Program-made: the position numbers and the translations under genes | From: Deltaproteobacteria bacterium | GTDB lineage: Bacteria > Myxococcota_A > UBA9160 > UBA6930 | Length of the DNA stretch: 33,247 nt | Assembly: GCA_019312665.1 (NCBI GenBank) | Contig: JAFDCZ010000017.1 | Location: 1-33,247, forward strand | Reading direction: 5' to 3' | Part shown: in pieces, positions 1 to 9,198 of the stretch | Numbering within the stretch: position 1 is the first letter of the stretch | Layout: every line of letters starts with the position of its first letter | The notes under the pieces: generated by a model | What the model saw: only the letters and a program-made list of their open reading frames with translations | Told to the model about the DNA's origin: nothing | Database searches by the model: none

Positions 1-1707
1 TTCGACCGCCGCGAGCTGCGAGCGCAGTTCATCTTCGAGGGGGCCTTGGATTGCGAGGCCGCGTTCGAGCGCGCGCCGCGCTGCCGGGTTGTCGCCCCGC
101 ATGCGGTGAGCCACACCGAGCGAGAGGAGCTCGGGCTGGCTGGGCGATTCGACGCCGCCCCAGCGGTCGATCCAGCGCTCCGCCATGTCGGAGAGCACCG
201 CTCGGAAGCGGGGATCACCACGCAGCGGAAGCAACCTCGGGTCGGCCAGCAGCTGGTCGAAGCTGTCGTAGCCGCGGTCGAGGCAGGCTCGCAGCGCATC
301 TATGGCGCCCGCCGCATCCCCTACCTCAGCGGCCTGCTGGGCGCGTCTCATCTGCGCATGCACGCCCTGCGGATAGTTGCGCACGGACTCGGCCAGCAGG
401 AACGCCGGTGTCCCCCAGAGCCGTGCCCGCTGATAGCTGCCGAGTCCGAGTCCGACGAGCAGCAGGCATGCGGCCGCCATCAGCCAGGGGGTGGCGCGCT
501 TCAGGAGGGCGGGTCGCCGGCCCACCCATTCGTACCCCGCAAGCAACGTGGCGCCGAGTAGTCCCGGAAGGATCGCGTAGAGGTAGCGGTCAGCGATGGG
601 GAACGGAAACGGAAAGACCTGGGAGATCGGCAGGAACGAGATGGCAGCCCAGGCCCAGTAGACGGCCTCTTCCCGGCCTTGGACCAGCACGTAGAGAGTG
701 CGCGCCCCCAGCAACGACAGGCAGACGAGCCCTCCCAGCCAGGCTGGATCGAGCAGCTGGATGCTGGGGTCGGGTTCGTGAAAGGCGGAGAGCCCCAGAG
801 TGGTGGTGGCCATTACGAGATAGCGGAACACGTGTGCGATGGAGGTGCGAAGCTGCACGAGAAGATCCGGGTGCAACCTTTCGACATAGGAGACGGCGTG
901 CTGGAACGCGATCATCTCGATGATCGCGAAGACGATGAAGACGACGCCCCAGCCGCCTAGCCAGCGCCAACGCCGCGACGGGTCCGAAAGCGGTTCCTGC
1001 CCCCGTCGCGCCCTGCCGAATCCCTGCAAGATTGCAACGGGGAGGGCAACCGCGGCAATCGGCTTGGCGAGCAGCGCGGTTCCGAACGCGACGGTCGCCC
1101 AGCCGGGCCGCCGGTCGAGTGCCAGGAGCGCCAGCAGCGCGAGCAACATGGAAGTGGTCGTCTTGAGCTGCGTGACCCACGCCACGGCTTCCACATTGGC
1201 CGGGTGAAGGAGGAAGACGGCGCCCCCGAAGAGTGCGGCCGCTTCGGGCAGGCCGGAACGCCAGAGCATCAGGACGAACAGCAGCGAGACGGCCGCGTGT
1301 GCAAGCAGGTTCATCAGATGGTGGCCGGTCGGATCAGCGCCGAAGAGCGACCAGCCGAGCGCGTGCAGCAGCAGGTGGACCGGTGCGTAGTTCGCCACGA
1401 GCGGCACGAGCGCGCCGCGTGGATCGAGGATCTCGATCAGATGATCGGCCGAGAGGTCCTGGACGTAGGGGTTGTTGACGAGGTACTGCGAGTCATCCGA
1501 TACGAAAGGGCCAGAGACGGCAGGGCTGTAGACGACCAGACAGGCCAGCGCGAAGAGCAGCCCGACAGCGGCCAGCCGGTTCGGGTGGCCGAGTACGCTG
1601 ACTGTGGAACTCTCCTCGCCCGAAGTGTCGCCAGAGCTGCGAGGGCGTTTCGAGCCCGCTCGCTGGTCGCCGGGCCGCTTCTTGGATGTCTGCCCGCTTT
1701 CTGTCAC
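1..1707 (-). CDS. Multi-TM membrane protein with C-terminal TPR-like region (TMTC/PMT-like glycosyltransferase type), truncated at window start
   Basis: Frame open from GTG at 1707 to position 1, not listed in ORF track because it runs off the edge. Translation includes ...FVSDDSQYLVNNPYVQDLS...YAPVHLLLHALGWSLFGADPTGHHLMNLLAHAAVSLLF..., typical of the TPR-containing membrane O-glycosyltransferase-like family; C-terminal part looks TPR-like. Confidence 0.7.
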   Translation of the reverse strand, partial: MTESGQTSKKRPGDQRAGSKRPRSSGDTSGEESSTVSVLGHPNRLAAVGLLFALACLVVYSPAVSGPFVSDDSQYLVNNPYVQDLSADHLIEILDPRGALVPLVANYAPVHLLLHALGWSLFGADPTGHHLMNLLAHAAVSLLFVLMLWRSGLPEAAALFGGAVFLLHPANVEAVAWVTQLKTTTSMLLALLALLALDRRPGWATVAFGTALLAKPIAAVALPVAILQGFGRARRGQEPLSDPSRRWRWLGGWGVVFIVFAIIEMIAFQHAVSYVERLHPDLLVQLRTSIAHVFRYLVMATTTLGLSAFHEPDPSIQLLDPAWLGGLVCLSLLGARTLYVLVQGREEAVYWAWAAISFLPISQVFPFPFPIADRYLYAILPGLLGATLLAGYEWVGRRPALLKRATPWLMAAACLLLVGLGLGSYQRARLWGTPAFLLAESVRNYPQGVHAQMRRAQQAAEVGDAAGAIDALRACLDRGYDSFDQLLADPRLLPLRGDPRFRAVLSDMAERWIDRWGGVESPSQPELLSLGVAHRMRGDNPAARRALERGLAIQGPLEDELRSQLAAVE

Positions 1708-1713
1708 CCGCTT

Positions 1714-4218
1714 CTATCTCCGGGCTCGCTGCACAGCTGCGCGCAGGTTTTCCCACTCGATGAGCTGCTCCAGCGCCAGCGGATTGCCGGGGTCCAGGCT
1801 CAGGGAACGGCGCAGTAGCTGACGCGAGCTCTTGAGATCCCGGTTCTTCAACGCCAGACGAGCCTGGAGCCAGAATTTGTGGGAGCGGAAGGCGTCGCGC
1901 ACGCCCTGGGTGGCTCCGGGCGGCGGGGACTTCTTCCAGGTCAGGAATCGGCGGAGGTTCGTCGACCAGGTGTCGGCGCGTTGGAGCTTGGGCGCGGCGA
2001 ATTCGAGGTAGGGATGGTCATCGGTGTTCTCGGGGACATCCATCGCGAGGGTATGCTCGGGCCCGATGACCGTCACGAAACTGCCCAGCAGGCGCTCGGC
2101 CGAGTGGAACCCGATGGAGATCAAGTCGTCTCGCACCGCGGGGATTTCCATTCTTTGTGCGATGCGCTCCACATCGAGGTTCAGGGGTTCCTCGGAGCCT
2201 ATCAAGATGCTGTCGCCGCCCGTCAAGAACAAGGTGACGTGTTCGAATACCGCATCGAATGCCTTGAGGATGGAAGTGAACTCCTGGGGTCCGAGTTCGT
2301 AGAGGGGAATCCATTGGCTCATCAAACCGCCCGGTGCCAGGCGCGACCGGGCAATCTCGAAGTGCTCGCGTGTGAAGAGGCTGGCCGCCGGGCCGACGAC
2401 CGGTTCCAGGGGATCGCTGGCCAGGACGTCGTAGGTGCGGCGGGTCATCAGGAGATGGTTGCGGCCGTCCTGGAACAGAATGCGCAGGCGCTCATGGTCG
2501 ACGATGCCGTGGTTCTCCTTCTCGAAGAATCGTGCCGCCTCCACCATATGCGGTTCGAGTTCTGCGACATCGATGACACGCGGTCCGTGCGTAGCGAGGG
2601 CACCCACGGTCAGGCCCGCGCCCAGGCCGAGATTGAAGACACTCTCGGGCGCGGGATGGAGCAGCATCGGCAGGTGAGCGAGGAGTTTGCCCAGCCGGAC
2701 ATCGACCTGTTTGGTCGTCATCTCGATCTTGCCGTCCACCCGCAGGATCTTGAGCGCGATATCCGGTGCCTCCATGACGGTGACCGTGGAGATCTTGCCC
2801 TCGGCGTGATACACGACCGACTTGATGCCCTCCGCCTCCAGGGAACGCCGTGACTGCAGCCCGCGCAACTGGAACATGGTTGCCACGTCCCAGGGCTGCA
2901 GCGCAGCAAGGAGAACGCCGGCAGCGATGGCAAGAGCGGCCGCTTGGCGGCGCAGGTCCGTTCGCCATGCGAGCACCAGGCCTACCAGGCCCAATGCCAC
3001 CGAGAGGGCTCGCAGGCTGTTCAAGGTCCCGAGCACGGGCACCAACAAGAAGCCCGCGGCCACGCTTCCAAGGATGGCTCCTGTGGTGTTGCAGGCGTAG
3101 ATGGTTCCGGTCCAGCGCGCGAGAGGCCCCGGTTCTGACGGGCCGACACGGATGACCAGCGGGAACATGGCACCCAGGAGCAATGACGTCGGCAGAAGGA
3201 CGATGGCCGAGACGAGCGCGCGACCGAGGATGTCGCCTCTCCAACTCAAGTTCAGCTGAATCAAAGTGCTTGCGAAGACGGATGGCAGCAGATCGACCAT
3301 GTGAGCGGCAACGCCCGCCGTGATTGCCAGAAGCAGGGGGATCAACGCGATCCAGGAGGCGGGTTGGTTCACGCGGGAGGCGAAGCGTCGAGTTGCTGCC
3401 GCGCCCAGCGCGATCCCGGCCAGAAAGGTCGCCAGCATCACCGAGAAGGCGTAGACGGTGCTGCCAAAAACCAACAAGAGAATGCGCGTCCAGATTACCT
3501 CCAACGCAAGGCCGAACATCCCGGTTGCGAAGATGGCGGCCTGGGCTGCCCTTCGGTCGGGCGTCAGCGTCACGGCGGCAGAAGCGACTGCGGGACCAGG
3601 CTCGCTCCGGCTCGCCATCGACCAGCCGGTGGCCGCCACGACCAGGTTGATGGCCACCGCGACCATGCTGGTGGAAGAGAGCCCCAGGCTGGGGATCAGC
3701 AAGAAGCCGGTCAGCACGACACCGAGCACGCCGCCGGCCGTGTTGGCGGCGTAGAGGGCACCGAGAGAGGCCGCCGCCTCGCCCTCTCGAGGCGCGATCG
3801 CACGCACCAGAATGGGAAGCGTGGCTCCCATCAGCGCAGCCGGCAGGACCAGGTAGGTACTGACCATGACGAAGCGCACCCCCGTGAGCGCCAGCGGGGA
3901 GGTGGCCAATTCGGGGTAGATCCATCGATAGACGGGGAGGAGGGCCTGGAGGTACAGCGGGAAGCCAAGAGCGAAGATCGCAATGCCTGCTTCGAGTGCG
4001 GCGTAGGCCTTCAGGGGCGGCGTTTTCAGGCTTGCCGCGATCCGCCCACCGGCAACGCCTCCCAGGGCCAGTCCGCCCATGAAGGCGGCAAGAACCGTCG
4101 TCGTGGCATCGACGGTGTTTCCGAACACGAGTACGAGTTGCCGTGCCCAGAGGACCTCGTAGACGAGGGCAGAGAAGCCGGAGGCGAGAAACAGCGCGGG
4201 AAGGGCAAATGCAGGCAT
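1714..4218 (-). CDS. Fused MFS-like transporter / spermidine synthase-like protein
   Basis: 834 aa; N-terminal multi-TM (FALPALFLASGFSALVYEVLWARQLVLVFGNTVDATTTVLAAFMGGLALGG) followed by a spermidine-synthase-like domain (VFNLGLGAGLTVGAL...DVAELEPHMVEAARFF...DGRNHLLMTRRTYDVLASDPLEP). Confidence 0.85.
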   Translation of the reverse strand: MPAFALPALFLASGFSALVYEVLWARQLVLVFGNTVDATTTVLAAFMGGLALGGVAGGRIAASLKTPPLKAYAALEAGIAIFALGFPLYLQALLPVYRWIYPELATSPLALTGVRFVMVSTYLVLPAALMGATLPILVRAIAPREGEAAASLGALYAANTAGGVLGVVLTGFLLIPSLGLSSTSMVAVAINLVVAATGWSMASRSEPGPAVASAAVTLTPDRRAAQAAIFATGMFGLALEVIWTRILLLVFGSTVYAFSVMLATFLAGIALGAAATRRFASRVNQPASWIALIPLLLAITAGVAAHMVDLLPSVFASTLIQLNLSWRGDILGRALVSAIVLLPTSLLLGAMFPLVIRVGPSEPGPLARWTGTIYACNTTGAILGSVAAGFLLVPVLGTLNSLRALSVALGLVGLVLAWRTDLRRQAAALAIAAGVLLAALQPWDVATMFQLRGLQSRRSLEAEGIKSVVYHAEGKISTVTVMEAPDIALKILRVDGKIEMTTKQVDVRLGKLLAHLPMLLHPAPESVFNLGLGAGLTVGALATHGPRVIDVAELEPHMVEAARFFEKENHGIVDHERLRILFQDGRNHLLMTRRTYDVLASDPLEPVVGPAASLFTREHFEIARSRLAPGGLMSQWIPLYELGPQEFTSILKAFDAVFEHVTLFLTGGDSILIGSEEPLNLDVERIAQRMEIPAVRDDLISIGFHSAERLLGSFVTVIGPEHTLAMDVPENTDDHPYLEFAAPKLQRADTWSTNLRRFLTWKKSPPPGATQGVRDAFRSHKFWLQARLALKNRDLKSSRQLLRRSLSLDPGNPLALEQLIEWENLRAAVQRARR

Positions 4219-4360
4219 GGGTCTCGTCTGGTGGATGGGATCAGTTTTCGAGGTTCAAGAGAGGATCCTCGAGTCCAGGCAGGTACCCAGGAATCTACTC
4301 CGGCCTGCAACGCTCGAGGGATCGAGTTCCACCCGTACGTTCGACCTGTTCCTGGCCATT

Positions 4361-6160
4361 CTACTGCACGTAGCCAATGGCCTTGAGCCTCTCCGTGAGA
4401 TCGTCCTGGTCGATCACGACGTCGGATTGGATCCCTGCCGAGAAGGACTCTGCCTCGGCCAGGTAGGCGTCGAAGAGTTCTTCCAGCGCGGCCTGCCGGG
4501 CCGGTTCCTCCACACGCCACTGGTCCTCGGGAACGGTCGCCGGGTAGGGGCCCGGCCGCAGGAGCGTGCGTGCGCCGTCGCGCCAGTTCACGAGGAGTTT
4601 GTCGGGGCCGACGCGGAGCGCGGAGAGATCGTCTCCCTTGAGCTGGAAGTCGGCAAAGATGGGCCGAGCCGCGGAACTCGCCGGTGCGCCAAGCAGGGAG
4701 CTTCCGTGCAGCATTCCCTCCTCGTCCTCGGCCCCCACGACGGCCAGGACGGTTGGAACCAGATCGACCAGAGCCGCTTCGCGGTCATCCGTGCCGGGTT
4801 CGACACCGAGGCTCTCCGGGTAGTGGACCACCAGGGGAACCCGAAGCAAGACATCGTCCATGCTGCCGCCGTGACGCTCACCCAGCCGGCCTGGTTCGGA
4901 GAGGTGCTCCCCGTGATCTGAGAAGAAGATGACGAGGCTGTCTTTCAGGCCGACCGTCCGGTCCCAGAGCTTCAGCAAGTGCGAAAGATGACGATCCGTC
5001 TCACGGACACGGAAGGCATATTGCTTGGCCCTCTCGTCGGGGTCCAGGTCGTGTATTGCGTTCCCTCCCGGTGCCCAGTTGAGGTACTCGTGAACGTCCA
5101 TGTAGTGCACGAGCAGGAAGAAGGGAACGTCCGGGTCGCGCCGCCGGAGCAGCCATCCGGCCAATTGGTTGATCACGCTACCCTCGACCGCCCGGCTGTC
5201 GATGGCGAGATCGAAGCCGTCCTTGAGCAGCCCGGAAGCGCTGTAGAAGGTATTGCTCACGACCGCCTCGGTCGCGTAGCCGCGGCGCTGAAGTCGCTCG
5301 CCGAGGGTTTCGAGGTCGTGCGCATAGGCGCTGAAGACGTAGTAGGTATCCCCCCATTGAATGCGGAACTGTCCGGGAGGGAGTTTGCGACGACTGTCCC
5401 AGTCTGTTCCCTCTTCTACGCGCACACCGGTGCGATGGAAGCGGGGGTGAATCCCGGTCAACGTGGATACGATGGATGGAAGCGTCCAGCTCGCGTTCGA
5501 GTAGGCGCGTGGGTACACGACCGACTGGGCAGCAAATTGTTGAAACTCCGGCATGTGTTCGCGGCCCTGTGCACCGAGGGCGTAATCGTAACGGTGCTGG
5601 TCGGAGCAGATCAGCAGAATCGGTGGAGCCACGCGTTCCGCGACCGGCACGATTCGAACCCGGGAAAGGCTGATCTGACGGCCCTTGCAGCCCTCGCTTG
5701 ACTTCCAGCTCAAGCGAAGAACCTCGCCCGCGAGGTCCGCCAGATCGATCCGCTGCGGCCGTGGAAAATCACCATGCAGGGCGAAACCGCTCGAGCGGAC
5801 GGACATCACGCCAGGCTCACCGTTCCAGAGAGTGCGGGTCCCGCCGTCGGACTCGGCCTCGAGAGTGACTGTGCAGCCAGGTCGGGGCGCGTTGTGCAGC
5901 AAGGGGATGAACTCGAGCACTTGCCGCTTCCCGATCAGCAGCGGAGAACGCGCTGTCAGGATGCCTTCGAGTGGATGGATATCGAGCCTTATCTCGCTCT
6001 GCGAGAGCTTGATACGCAGAGGACGCGACGGGCCAAGGAGGCTCGCGAGTTCTTCCGCCGGCAAGGGGAGTTCCTCACCCGGTCCGCAGGCCACGCCCAT
6101 CGTCGATGCCAGGATCGCGAGCAGGATCCGGCACAGGTGCATCGAGCACGGTGATCGCAT
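4361..6160 (-). CDS. Alkaline phosphatase superfamily / sulfatase-like lipoprotein
   Basis: 599 aa; lipobox-like signal (LASTMGVACGPG), sulfatase-fold motifs (PILLICSDQHRYD, SNASWTLPSIVSTLTGIHP, VIFFSDHGEHL). Confidence 0.8.
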   Translation of the reverse strand: MRSPCSMHLCRILLAILASTMGVACGPGEELPLPAEELASLLGPSRPLRIKLSQSEIRLDIHPLEGILTARSPLLIGKRQVLEFIPLLHNAPRPGCTVTLEAESDGGTRTLWNGEPGVMSVRSSGFALHGDFPRPQRIDLADLAGEVLRLSWKSSEGCKGRQISLSRVRIVPVAERVAPPILLICSDQHRYDYALGAQGREHMPEFQQFAAQSVVYPRAYSNASWTLPSIVSTLTGIHPRFHRTGVRVEEGTDWDSRRKLPPGQFRIQWGDTYYVFSAYAHDLETLGERLQRRGYATEAVVSNTFYSASGLLKDGFDLAIDSRAVEGSVINQLAGWLLRRRDPDVPFFLLVHYMDVHEYLNWAPGGNAIHDLDPDERAKQYAFRVRETDRHLSHLLKLWDRTVGLKDSLVIFFSDHGEHLSEPGRLGERHGGSMDDVLLRVPLVVHYPESLGVEPGTDDREAALVDLVPTVLAVVGAEDEEGMLHGSSLLGAPASSAARPIFADFQLKGDDLSALRVGPDKLLVNWRDGARTLLRPGPYPATVPEDQWRVEEPARQAALEELFDAYLAEAESFSAGIQSDVVIDQDDLTERLKAIGYVQ

Positions 6161-6208
6161 CGGGGGATCCTAGAAGCCTCGCCCACAAGGGGCCATTTAG
6201 ATGGGTGC

Positions 6209-8179
6209 TCATCGGCCAGGGACCCGCTTGGGGGCTTTCTCGTCCTCGCGGAGCAGCAGTGTGTATCCACCGCTTCGCCGCGCCACTTTCCAGTCACCGC
6301 CGTAGGATGCCAGTAGTTGCCTGATCGCCAGTTGAGATTTGGGCCCGCAGCCTCCGAGCACCACCGCATCCACGCCTCCATCGACCGAGCCCTTCAGGGC
6401 AGCCGCGGGCCCCGGCGCAGACCTGCAGCCGGTGACCACATACTGCGCAGCCATCCGGCGCAGCCCTTCCTCTTTCCGCCCGGCGATCTCGAAGGCGAAT
6501 TGCGTCTGGAACGCACGTGCGGTTTCGAGCTGGATGTTCGGGTTGAGCAAGGGAAGGACGTGAACGATCGACTCGGGCGCGAGCAGATGACGGCCGTCGA
6601 GCTGGTCTGCGACCGTGCGCGAGAACTCGAGTTCAGCCGGCGGAAACCGGTACTCCATCGGCTGCTTCAACCAGACGTGCGATCGGCCCGGCCCCGGAGC
6701 GATCGGCGAGTGATCGTAGGCGAGGGCGATCGAGGCGAATGCCAACAGGCCCACGACGAGTTCTGCTCCGCGTTCCCGGGGGCCCTGCCCGACGGCAAGA
6801 AAGCATCGGACCAGCAGTCCTGCGCAGAGAGGGACGGGGAAGAGGTAGGCCAGGCGCCAGTAGGCTCCCGATTGCAGCAGCTTCAAGAACACGGGGCCGG
6901 TCAGGGGGTTCGTGAAAAGCGCGGCCAGCACGAGGGTCAGAAGGATCACGAAACTTCGGAAGGGCCTGGGGAGCAGCACCGCCGGAACCGCAATCAACAG
7001 GATGATGTTCCTGGCCAGGGTCCAGGGGCTGTCGATGACGAGTTGGAGGTTCGCCATCCAGGTTGCCGGCCAGGTGATGTAGAGCTGCTCGAGGGGATAT
7101 GTCGGTAGCCAGCCGAGCATCATGGCCGCCAGGATGCAGCCACTATAGGTAGAGGCCAGGTTGACTCGAAAGGCGAGGCCGAGGTTTTCGCGGGTCGGTC
7201 CGCGGCTCAACACGAACGCCGCAGAGACCGCGAACGTCAAGGCGGGCACCATGAAGAGACCGGAAGAACTCAACCCCCCAGCGGCCACCGAGACCATGAG
7301 CACGGGCAGGAAGCGTCCGAGGCTCGGAAGCACCAGATAGCGATAGGACATCAACATGGCCAAGGGGACCATGAGCGACCACATGATGGCTTTGCCCTGC
7401 CAGATGCGCACGAGCGTGACGTTGCCGAGCGATCGGTGGACGTTGCCGTCGACTAGCATGAATGCGCATACGAGGGCGGTTGCGGCGATGGAAGTCATGC
7501 GCCCCAACCCGAGCTCCCCGAAGATCAGGACATACGCGAAGACGAAGAGCATGCTGGCCGCGATGGCGCCCAGGTTGTGGAAGGCCATGAGCGGATCGAT
7601 GCCGAGGAGATCCGCAGACATCGCCACGAAGAATTCGTAGGAGGTGACCGTCAGGACCGAGCTGAGCGGAAGCTCCGCGACGTCGTGGATCATCTCCGTG
7701 ACGATGAAGGGTTGGCCGAGACCACGGAGTTGCAGAAGAGCGCGATGGAAATACTGCACGTCGTCTGCGTCGGGGCGAGAGACGATCAGCACGAGAAGAC
7801 CCAGTACGCCTCCGAGCAGAAGCGCGGCGGAGAGAAGACGCAGATCCCCCGGGCCCGCCAGGAGGGCGCGCCGCCAATGCTTCAGCGAAGCCCAGCCGCT
7901 TGCGCTGAGGAGCAGCATGAAGGGGAGCCAGATCCAATGCGCCGCCAGCTGAAGAGAAGCAATCAGGTGGTAGGCCAGGGTCCAGCTGAACAGGACTGCG
8001 AGGGCCGCTTCGCAGAGCATCCGAATCGGCGCACCGGCTGAATCGCTCAGGGCCGCGCTGGCCGGATCGCCCAGAGGCGCACCCGGATTCCTGCTACGCG
8101 GGCTTAGGCTGGGGCTCACGAGTTCATCGTACCGGAGTAGCCTCGGCTGCCTATTCGGACTCGAGGGTTCCGAGGACAC
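6209..8179 (-). CDS. Multi-pass membrane protein, unknown function
   Basis: 656 aa ORF (GTG start), many hydrophobic segments; same strand and tightly spaced with the downstream sulfatase-like gene. Confidence 0.7.
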   Translation of the reverse strand: MSSEPSSPNRQPRLLRYDELVSPSLSPRSRNPGAPLGDPASAALSDSAGAPIRMLCEAALAVLFSWTLAYHLIASLQLAAHWIWLPFMLLLSASGWASLKHWRRALLAGPGDLRLLSAALLLGGVLGLLVLIVSRPDADDVQYFHRALLQLRGLGQPFIVTEMIHDVAELPLSSVLTVTSYEFFVAMSADLLGIDPLMAFHNLGAIAASMLFVFAYVLIFGELGLGRMTSIAATALVCAFMLVDGNVHRSLGNVTLVRIWQGKAIMWSLMVPLAMLMSYRYLVLPSLGRFLPVLMVSVAAGGLSSSGLFMVPALTFAVSAAFVLSRGPTRENLGLAFRVNLASTYSGCILAAMMLGWLPTYPLEQLYITWPATWMANLQLVIDSPWTLARNIILLIAVPAVLLPRPFRSFVILLTLVLAALFTNPLTGPVFLKLLQSGAYWRLAYLFPVPLCAGLLVRCFLAVGQGPRERGAELVVGLLAFASIALAYDHSPIAPGPGRSHVWLKQPMEYRFPPAELEFSRTVADQLDGRHLLAPESIVHVLPLLNPNIQLETARAFQTQFAFEIAGRKEEGLRRMAAQYVVTGCRSAPGPAAALKGSVDGGVDAVVLGGCGPKSQLAIRQLLASYGGDWKVARRSGGYTLLLREDEKAPKRVPGR

Positions 8180-8233
8180 GAAGCGCCTCGCCTTCCCGCT
8201 CTGAGAGATCGCAAGGCTGGGAACTCGGAGGCC

Positions 8234-8245
8234 GTTGGCGCCAAC
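8234..8245. promoter_or_regulatory. 12-bp perfect palindrome GTTGGCGCCAAC in divergent intergenic region (possible operator)
   Basis: Direct reading; lies between the start of the minus-strand membrane protein (8179) and the plus-strand CBS gene (8294). Confidence 0.35.
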
Positions 8246-8293
8246 CTCGCGTCAAGCGCAGACCTGGGCATGCATCCTGCAGCTCCTGGAGCC

Positions 8294-8992
8294 ATGAGCG
8301 AACAGAACCTGATTCTCGACATCACGGAAACCGGTCGGGGTGCCTCTGAAGGCCAGATCGCCCGGATCGCAGTGGGCACCTCGGCTGGACTCACGCGAAG
8401 CGGCGATGCCACATTGACCAGCGACTGCAGGACGATCGGCGCTCTCGCCGCAGAAATCACCCGGTTGAAGGCGGAGCTCGATGACATCGCCAGTGAGCTG
8501 AGTGAGAGATGGGGAGCGGAGGAGACCGCGCCTGCGAAATCCGAGCCCGCGTCCATTGAATCGGACACCGAGCGCCCCTCGCTCCAAAGCGATCTCACGG
8601 TACGGGAGGTGATGACCCACGAGGTCAAGACCGTGAGCCGCAACGATCGACTCTCGGTGGCGGAGGATCTGATGAAGGTCGGCCGCTTCCGTCACGTCGT
8701 GGTGGTCGAAGAAGATGGGCAATTGGCAGGCGTCGTCAGCCAGCGCGATCTCTTCTACGGAGCGCTTGCATGGTCCCTCGGGCAGGGGTCGGAGGCGCAT
8801 CGGCGTACGCTGGAGGCCCTGCCCGTGAAGCAGGTGATGACGACCAACCTGGCCGTCGTCGAGCCCGACATGCTGCTCTCCCGGGCGGGCGCGCTGATGA
8901 TCGAGCATCGCGTCGGCTGTCTTCCGGTGGTCGAGCAAGAGCGGGTGATCGGCATCCTGACGGAAGGCGATTTCCTGGCGTTGCTGGCCTGA
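8294..8992 (+). CDS. CBS-domain-pair protein
   Basis: VREVMTHEVKTVSRNDRLSVAEDLMKVGRFRHVVVVEEDGQLAGVVSQRDL...VKQVMTTNLAVVEPDMLLSRAGALMIEHRVGCLPVVEQERVIGILTEGDFLALLA: two tandem CBS motifs. ATG at 8294 preferred over 8270. Confidence 0.88.
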   Translation: MSEQNLILDITETGRGASEGQIARIAVGTSAGLTRSGDATLTSDCRTIGALAAEITRLKAELDDIASELSERWGAEETAPAKSEPASIESDTERPSLQSDLTVREVMTHEVKTVSRNDRLSVAEDLMKVGRFRHVVVVEEDGQLAGVVSQRDLFYGALAWSLGQGSEAHRRTLEALPVKQVMTTNLAVVEPDMLLSRAGALMIEHRVGCLPVVEQERVIGILTEGDFLALLA

Positions 8993-9058
8993 GGACGGAC
9001 CCCGGGTCGCATGGGCAATCCGTCGTCCGGTTCCAGGCAATGCAGCCGGGCTCCATCA

Positions 9059-9120
9059 TGCCCCGTTTTAGTGGGGCACTTCGGGACAGAAAACCGACCG
9101 GGTTTGCCTCGAACTGTCCC
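9059..9120. repeat. Cluster of inverted repeats upstream of nirE (structured leader or REP-like element)
   Basis: TGCCCC(9059-9064)/GGGGCA(9073-9078); GGGACAG(9083-9089)/CTGTCCC(9114-9120) with nested AAACC(9091-9095)/GGTTT(9101-9105). Confidence 0.55.
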
Positions 9121-9161
9121 CAGACGGGTGAAAGCAGCTGTTTGGCGGCATTCCCGTTCGG

Positions 9162-9172
9162 CACGATTCGTG
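9162..9172. promoter_or_regulatory. 11-bp palindrome CACGA-T-TCGTG 26 bp upstream of nirE ATG (possible operator)
   Basis: Direct reading of gttcggCACGATTCGTGaaaac. Confidence 0.3.
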
Positions 9173-9198
9173 AAAACACTTCGAGGTGGTAGCCCACG

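Noticed and set aside
4261-4270. GAGGATCCTC palindrome between sulfatase-like and MFS/spermidine-synthase-like genes
   Set aside because: Short palindrome of restriction-site type; no supporting context.
3301-4386. 361-aa plus-strand ORF and other long overlapping ORFs (e.g. 10111-11256 minus, 15060-16289 minus, 2492-3925 minus)
   Set aside because: Out-of-frame shadows of well-supported genes in the opposite or same strand; no recognisable protein motifs.
8236-8251. TGGCGCCAACCTCGCG as a further sigma-54-like site upstream of the CBS gene
   Set aside because: GG/GC spacing fits but four mismatches, and most of it is explained by the GTTGGCGCCAAC palindrome.
9160-9175. CGGCACGATTCGTGAA as sigma-54 promoter for nirE
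   Set aside because: Good -24-like half (GGCACG) but no GC at the -12 position; better described as a CACGATTCGTG palindrome.
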